This document shows positions 7,183 through 10,454 of a DNA stretch of 10,454 bases, piece by piece. The stretch covers positions 928-11,381 of the forward strand of contig DJRM01000097.1 of NCBI GenBank assembly GCA_002440085.1, read 5' to 3'. The notes below the pieces were generated by a model. The model was not told where the DNA came from and did no database searches. It worked only from the letters and a program-made list of their open reading frames with translations. This stretch comes from Bacteroidales bacterium UBA6360. Its GTDB lineage: Bacteria > Bacteroidota > Bacteroidia > Bacteroidales > UBA932. Within the stretch, counting starts at the first letter, position 1, and each line of letters begins with the position of its first letter. The translations under genes and the position numbers were made by a program.

Positions 7183-7219
7183 TAAGGCTGACATTTGTTA
7201 AGGGCAAATGTCAGCCTTA
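7183..7219 (-). terminator. 15-bp perfect hairpin, likely minus-strand terminator or repeat end
   Basis: TAAGGCTGACATTTG (7183-7197) and CAAATGTCAGCCTTA (7205-7219) are perfect reverse complements around a seven-base loop. On the minus strand the hairpin is followed by TATATTTTATAA, a loose U-rich tract. It could therefore end the transcript of the aminotransferase gene, whose stop lies about 190 bases upstream. On the plus strand it is followed by AAAATA, which does not suit termination. It could instead be the end of a small mobile element. Confidence 0.5.
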
Positions 7220-7250
7220 AAATACCCCAATCGTTGAACTAATGATGATG

Positions 7251-7281
7251 CAAAGGTAATTAAAAAAGTTTCAAATGCAAT
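7251..7281 (-). promoter_or_regulatory. Possible leftward promoter in the gap downstream of the aminotransferase gene
   Basis: On the minus strand TACCTTTG (7251-7258) is an exact TAnnTTTG match, with ATTG at 7278-7281 after a 19-base spacer as an imperfect -33 element. Transcription would begin near 7244 and run straight into the 15-bp hairpin and the broken frames. It may be the leftover promoter of a decayed gene or mobile element. Confidence 0.3.
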
Positions 7282-7408
7282 CTTATTATGAGAAATTGTT
7301 CAAAATTGTGAAAATCTGATTCAGGCAGTATTCCTATCTCCGCAAACATCTTTCGGTAGGCGGCTTTCTTGTCGAGGGCGAGGGGATAGGCGCGGGAACC
7401 AGTCTCAT
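7260..7408 (-). other. Non-genic tail after the aminotransferase stop, with a coding-like fragment
   Basis: Directly past the aminotransferase stop, in a different frame, the minus strand reads GSRAYPLALDKKAAYRKMFA and then EIGILPESDFHNFE before running into AT-rich sequence and a stop. The codons are GC-rich at third positions, as in the real genes here, and composition falls sharply after about 7300. It may be the 3' end of a lost neighbour. It has no start of its own outside the aminotransferase gene, so I do not call it a gene. Confidence 0.2.
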
Positions 7409-7410
7409 TT

Positions 7411-8562
7411 CTATGCGAGCACATTTGCCATTCTTTCAATGGCATCGACAACCCGGCTGCGCGGGCAGGCGATGTTAAGGCGGATGAAGCCTTCGCCGTC
7501 GTACATGCTTCCGGAATTTACCATCAGTTTCTGCTCGTCGAGCAGCCTTGCAGTGACCTCGTCCGAACAGAGACCCGTGCTGCGGATGTCAATCCATACG
7601 AGATAGGTGCCTTCAAGTTCCGTGACTGGGCAGGACGGGATGTTTGCGGCGAAGAAATCCCTCACTGTCAGCCAGTTTCCGTGGAGGTAGCCGCGCAGCT
7701 CGTCGAGCCACTGAGCCCCCTCGGGGGAGTATGCGGCGACGGTGGCTTCCACCCCGAACGGGTTGACGTCGCAGACTTCGTTGATGTTGATAGCCTTGTC
7801 GATGCGTGAGCGGATTTCGCTGTCGGCGGCGACGATGTTCGCAATCTGGAGCCCGGCGATGTTGAATGCCTTGCTCGGGGAGATGCAGGTTGCGGAGTGG
7901 CGACTGAATTCCTCGCCGAGCGAAGCGAACGGCGTGTAGTCGTGACCGGGGTATGTAAGTTCGCAGTGAATCTCGTCCGAAATCACGAACACATTGTGAC
8001 GCAGGCATATATCTCCGACCTTTCGCAGCTCTTCCTCCGTCCATACGCGGCCCGCCGGGTTGTGCGGATTGCAGAGAATCATCACCTTCGCGTCAGGGTC
8101 GGATGCCTTGGCCTCAAGGTCATCAAAGTCTATGATCCATGAATTGCCGTTCTGGACGAGGCGGTTCGGGAGCATCACGCAGCCGTTGTTACGGATTGAC
8201 GAGAAAAAACAGTTGTAGACCGGCGGCTGCACAATGACCTTGTCTCCCGGCCGAGTAAGTGCCTTTAGAATGGCTGAGATTGCAGGGACCACACCGCTCG
8301 TGTAGATGAACCAGCCCCGGTCGAAGTGCACGCCGTGGCGGGTGTTGAACCAGTTGATTACGGCGTTGTAGTAGACCTGGGGTACCTTGACATAGCCGAA
8401 CACCCCGTGCTCGACCCTGCGCCGCAGCGACTCAATGATGCATGGTGCAGTCCTGAAGTCCATGTCGGCCACCCACATGGGAAGAATACCCTCCTCCGGC
8501 GTGTCCCATTTGTAGGAATTTGTTCCGCGCCGTGGAACAATTTCATCGAAGTTATATTTCAT
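7411..8562 (-). CDS. PLP-dependent C-S beta-lyase / aminotransferase, MalY/PatB type
   Basis: A 383-residue fold-type I PLP enzyme of class I/II aminotransferases, MalY/PatB subgroup. These usually cleave cystathionine or other C-S bonds to give pyruvate, ammonia and a thiol, and some act as aminotransferases. The start MKYNFDEIVPRRGTNSYKWD and the segment LPMWVADMDF (27-36) are typical of the subgroup. Cofactor residues are seen in YTSGVVPAI (87-95), NPHNPAGRVW (165-174), SDEIHCEL (195-202) with the Asp that holds the pyridine nitrogen, and SPSKAFNIAG (228-237) with the Schiff-base Lys231. Arg361 in RLNIACPR should bind the substrate carboxylate. The length is normal. It lies 124 bases after the DUF3737 gene on the same strand with no clear promoter in between, so co-transcription is likely. 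The exact substrate, cystathionine or another cysteine conjugate, is not fixed by sequence. Confidence 0.92.
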   Translation of the reverse strand: MKYNFDEIVPRRGTNSYKWDTPEEGILPMWVADMDFRTAPCIIESLRRRVEHGVFGYVKVPQVYYNAVINWFNTRHGVHFDRGWFIYTSGVVPAISAILKALTRPGDKVIVQPPVYNCFFSSIRNNGCVMLPNRLVQNGNSWIIDFDDLEAKASDPDAKVMILCNPHNPAGRVWTEEELRKVGDICLRHNVFVISDEIHCELTYPGHDYTPFASLGEEFSRHSATCISPSKAFNIAGLQIANIVAADSEIRSRIDKAININEVCDVNPFGVEATVAAYSPEGAQWLDELRGYLHGNWLTVRDFFAANIPSCPVTELEGTYLVWIDIRSTGLCSDEVTARLLDEQKLMVNSGSMYDGEGFIRLNIACPRSRVVDAIERMANVLA

Positions 8563-8686
8563 GTCGTACCTGTTTTCTTAAATTCTCCCCTCATCTTCGC
8601 ATCAGCCTCACGGGCAAAGAACCGGCGAAAATACTGTTGAGTCGGCCTACCTCATGGGCGGGGTGCATGCGGACATCCGTCCGGTC

Positions 8687-9532
8687 TCATCCGCGCACCT
8701 CAATCACGCAGTCCGCCGGTGCCTTGATGTTCTTGTCAATGATTATTTCGCCGATTTCGTCAGCGACGATGCTTCCCGTCCGAGGGTTCTTGACGCTCCG
8801 GATGCCTCCGTTGATTGTTGCCTGAACGCTGCTGTACTCAAACGCAAGGTCACAGTCCTCGGCGAAAGTGCAGTTCTCCAGAATGAGATTCTCCGCATAG
8901 CACAGAGGCTGCGTGCCCGAAATCCTGCAGTTAACGAGCCTAATCCCCCTCGAATGCCATCCGAGATACTCGCCGCTCAGCTCGGAGTCGTAGACCGTCA
9001 CGTTCTCGCTTTCCCAGAGCGCGTCCTTGGTCGTGATTTTTGCGTCGCGGATTTCAGCATTTTTCACATACTGGAACACATATTTGCTGTCGCTGACGAG
9101 GCCGTCAATCCTGATGTCATTGCTGAACATGAATGGATAAGTTCCGCCGTGTAGCTTCAATCCTTTGATATTCACTCTGTTGCATCTCCAGAAAACTTCG
9201 TCGGCATCGGTCATCTCGACATTCTCAATCTCGATGTCGCTCATTTCCCTGAACATCTTAGGTGCTGCAATGACGGTGTCCTTCATCTTCAGATGATCCG
9301 AATACCACAGTGCGGAGCGCCCTCCGACGTCGAAAAAGCAGCGTTCGATGGTAAATCCGTGCACATGCCAGAACGGGTAGTTTCCCTCGAACCGGCAGTC
9401 GACCGCCTCGATGCCGCTGCATTCCTTTATCGCCGACTCGCCCTCGCGTATGACGACGTTTTCAAGCCTCAATCCATGTGATTCAAACAGAGGACGTTCG
9501 CCTCCGAATTCCGCATTCCGTATCGTTTCCAT
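8687..9532 (-). CDS. DUF3737 family protein, right-handed beta-helix-like
   Basis: A 281-residue protein of the DUF3737 family, whose function is unknown. From METIRNAEFGGERPLFESHG the sequence runs in short repeated rungs of the type 'xxIENVxM...LWxxxNVxIKG'. Examples are GIEAVDCRFEGNYPFWHVHG, DIEIENVEMTDADEVFWRCN and NVTVYDSELSGEYLGWHSRG, which suggest a right-handed parallel beta-helix. Conserved family blocks include APKMFREM, DALWESENVTVYDS, RLVNCRISGTQPLCYAENL, LAFEYSSVQATING and ENIKAPADC-like KNIKAPADC near the end. No signal peptide is present, so it is probably cytosolic. An in-frame ATG at 9607 would add 25 residues, but METIRNAEFGGERP is the family N-terminus and the promoter at 9605-9635 would place that longer start upstream of the transcript. 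It is the first gene of a pair with the PLP lyase. Carbohydrate-related binding is only a guess from the fold. Confidence 0.9.
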   Translation of the reverse strand: METIRNAEFGGERPLFESHGLRLENVVIREGESAIKECSGIEAVDCRFEGNYPFWHVHGFTIERCFFDVGGRSALWYSDHLKMKDTVIAAPKMFREMSDIEIENVEMTDADEVFWRCNRVNIKGLKLHGGTYPFMFSNDIRIDGLVSDSKYVFQYVKNAEIRDAKITTKDALWESENVTVYDSELSGEYLGWHSRGIRLVNCRISGTQPLCYAENLILENCTFAEDCDLAFEYSSVQATINGGIRSVKNPRTGSIVADEIGEIIIDKNIKAPADCVIEVRG

Positions 9533-9604
9533 ATATCCACAAATTTCGTGTGTTCGTCTTTTTTCTACCCGCCAGCGCGGCGGTGCTCCTTCCGATTTGC
9601 GATG

Positions 9605-9635
9605 CAAAATTAAGTATAAAAATGCTTTTACGAAA
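9605..9635 (-). promoter_or_regulatory. Probable promoter of the DUF3737-PLP lyase pair
   Basis: On the minus strand TTTC (9632-9635), a 19-base spacer and TAATTTTG (9605-9612) match the Bacteroidota promoter, with one mismatch in the -33 box. Transcription would start near 9598, giving a leader of about 66 bases before the ATG at 9532. That leader contains a small GC hairpin (CCGCC/GGCGG, five pairs). Confidence 0.6.
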
Positions 9636-9679
9636 TATCCGTATCACCTGTGTTCTTACCGATTTCAATGAATTTTGGG

Positions 9680-9687
9680 TATCTTTG
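9680..9687 (+). promoter_or_regulatory. -7 element of the pnuC promoter
   Basis: TATCTTTG at 9680-9687 is an exact TAnnTTTG element. No clear TTTG lies 19-21 bases upstream; the region reads TGTTCTTACC. Transcription would start near 9694, only about 12 bases before the ATG at 9706, leaving almost no leader and no room for a riboswitch. This also argues against the longer reading frame that opens at 9478. Confidence 0.55.
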
Positions 9688-9705
9688 CGGTGGATTTTGG
9701 GGGAT

Positions 9706-10386
9706 ATGTCCACTCCAATGGATTTTATGGAATTTGACTTTCTCGGAATATTCACGCTTGTCACAGGTGTGCTGTTCCTGATTCTTGAAATCAGGCAGAG
9801 CAACTGGATGTGGGCATTTCAGCTACTCTCGGCTGCGGCCGCGATGGTGTCTTTCTTTATGGGCGGACTCTATGCGTCTTCGGCGCTGAACCTCTATTAT
9901 GTGGTGATGGCGTTCGTCGGATTCGTTCAGTGGAGACGGGATTCGCTGGGTGTTTCGCCGGCTTGTCCCGAGACTACTTGCAAGAGTTCTGGAACTGGTG
10001 AGGTCGGGAATGGCTCGGAGTCGGCAGAGGGTGAAGCCAACGGCATACATCTGAGACACTTGAATCTGAAGACAGGCGTTGTCAGCCTCGCGGTTTTTGT
10101 AGGCGGGACGGCGGCGCTGTTCTTTCTTCTGCGTTGGCTTGAGGATCCGAAATCCGTCGCGGATGCGGGAGCGACCGTTTTGAGCGGAGTCGCGACATGG
10201 TGGCTGGCGAAGTCATATCCGCAGCAGTGGCTTCTGTGGATTATTGCCGACTCCGTTTCCGCATGGATTTGCATGGAACAGGGGATGACGGCAATGTCAC
10301 TCCTATATATAATATATGCTCTTTCCGCAATTTACGGATATGTCCATTGGAAACGAAAAGGAAAATATGTCGACGAAATCGGATGA
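9706..10386 (+). CDS. pnuC: PnuC-family vitamin transporter (nicotinamide riboside or thiamine type)
   Basis: A 226-residue integral membrane protein of the PnuC/PnuT family, which takes up nicotinamide riboside, thiamine or a similar vitamin by facilitated diffusion with intracellular trapping. Hydrophobic segments lie at about residues 11-28, 34-54, 58-76, 123-143, 153-168, 175-190 and 195-215, consistent with seven helices. The family signature WWLAKSYPQQWLLWIIADSV (165-184) and the ending YGYVHWKRK are present. Residues about 79-120 are a hydrophilic loop (PETTCKSSGTGEVGNGSESA) that looks longer than is usual between the two halves. The start at 9706 is chosen because the -7 element at 9680 places the transcript start just before it; ATGs at 9718 and 9727 are also possible. 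The upstream 76 codons back to 9478 overlap the divergent gene and are not family sequence. Substrate is undecided: no thiamine riboswitch and no kinase partner gene lies in the window. Confidence 0.88.
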   Translation: MSTPMDFMEFDFLGIFTLVTGVLFLILEIRQSNWMWAFQLLSAAAAMVSFFMGGLYASSALNLYYVVMAFVGFVQWRRDSLGVSPACPETTCKSSGTGEVGNGSESAEGEANGIHLRHLNLKTGVVSLAVFVGGTAALFFLLRWLEDPKSVADAGATVLSGVATWWLAKSYPQQWLLWIIADSVSAWICMEQGMTAMSLLYIIYALSAIYGYVHWKRKGKYVDEIG

Positions 10387-10454
10387 AGCGGATGAATATT
10401 TCAATATGCGAATGAAATAAAGAAAATATATGAATACAATAGTTCGTTAAATTT
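10387..10454. other. AT-rich sequence after pnuC, no gene seen
   Basis: The 68 bases to the window end are AT-rich and hold only very short reading frames, for example MKRMNISICE overlapping the pnuC stop. No hairpin terminator is visible. A following gene may begin just outside the window. Confidence 0.5.

Noticed and set aside
9533..9607. N-terminal extension of the DUF3737 gene to the ATG at 9607
   Set aside because: That ATG overlaps the promoter -7 element and adds basic residues not found in the family; METIRNAEFGGERP is the expected start.
9478..9705. N-terminal extension of pnuC to the upstream ATG
   Set aside because: It overlaps the DUF3737 start and both promoters, and adds 76 residues not typical of PnuC; the -7 element at 9680 lies inside it.

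Overview
The window looks like chromosomal DNA from an uncultured or gut-type member of the Bacteroidales (Bacteroidota). The evidence is the repeated TAnnTTTG type of -7 promoter element, the lack of Shine-Dalgarno sites, a modular fimbrillin/BACON-type surface lipoprotein, and housekeeping proteins typical of that phylum. This placement is an inference from style and families; no rRNA or marker gene is present.

Layout. Positions 1-799 (minus) hold the N-terminal half of an ATP-dependent phosphoenolpyruvate carboxykinase, cut by the window edge, with a textbook promoter. Divergent from it is an alpha/beta hydrolase of the monoacylglycerol lipase type (1021-1950, plus). It is followed by a 111-base, strongly folded palindromic element (1958-2068) and then a RecQ helicase of unusual domain order (plus, to 4010). 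Positions 4011-4574 hold no intact gene: there are fragments of reading frame in three phases that may be a decayed gene, a terminator, and a probable promoter. These lead into a two-gene unit, a 48-residue acidic mini-protein (4575-4721) followed 12 bases later by a 707-residue multi-domain lipoprotein (4734-6857), closed by a strong terminator. Positions 6858-7410 hold no intact gene but contain a 15-bp perfect hairpin and scraps of broken reading frame on the minus strand.

The right part carries a minus-strand pair: a DUF3737 beta-helix-like protein (8687-9532), then a MalY/PatB-type PLP C-S lyase/aminotransferase (7411-8562). Divergent from it is a PnuC-family vitamin transporter (9706-10386, plus). 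The divergent promoters of these two units lie about 70 bases apart.

Most genes are ordinary metabolism and DNA repair. The parts that deserve attention are the mini-protein/lipoprotein pair, the cloverleaf-like repeat before recQ, the rearranged RecQ C-terminal half, and the two gene-poor stretches with decayed coding sequence.
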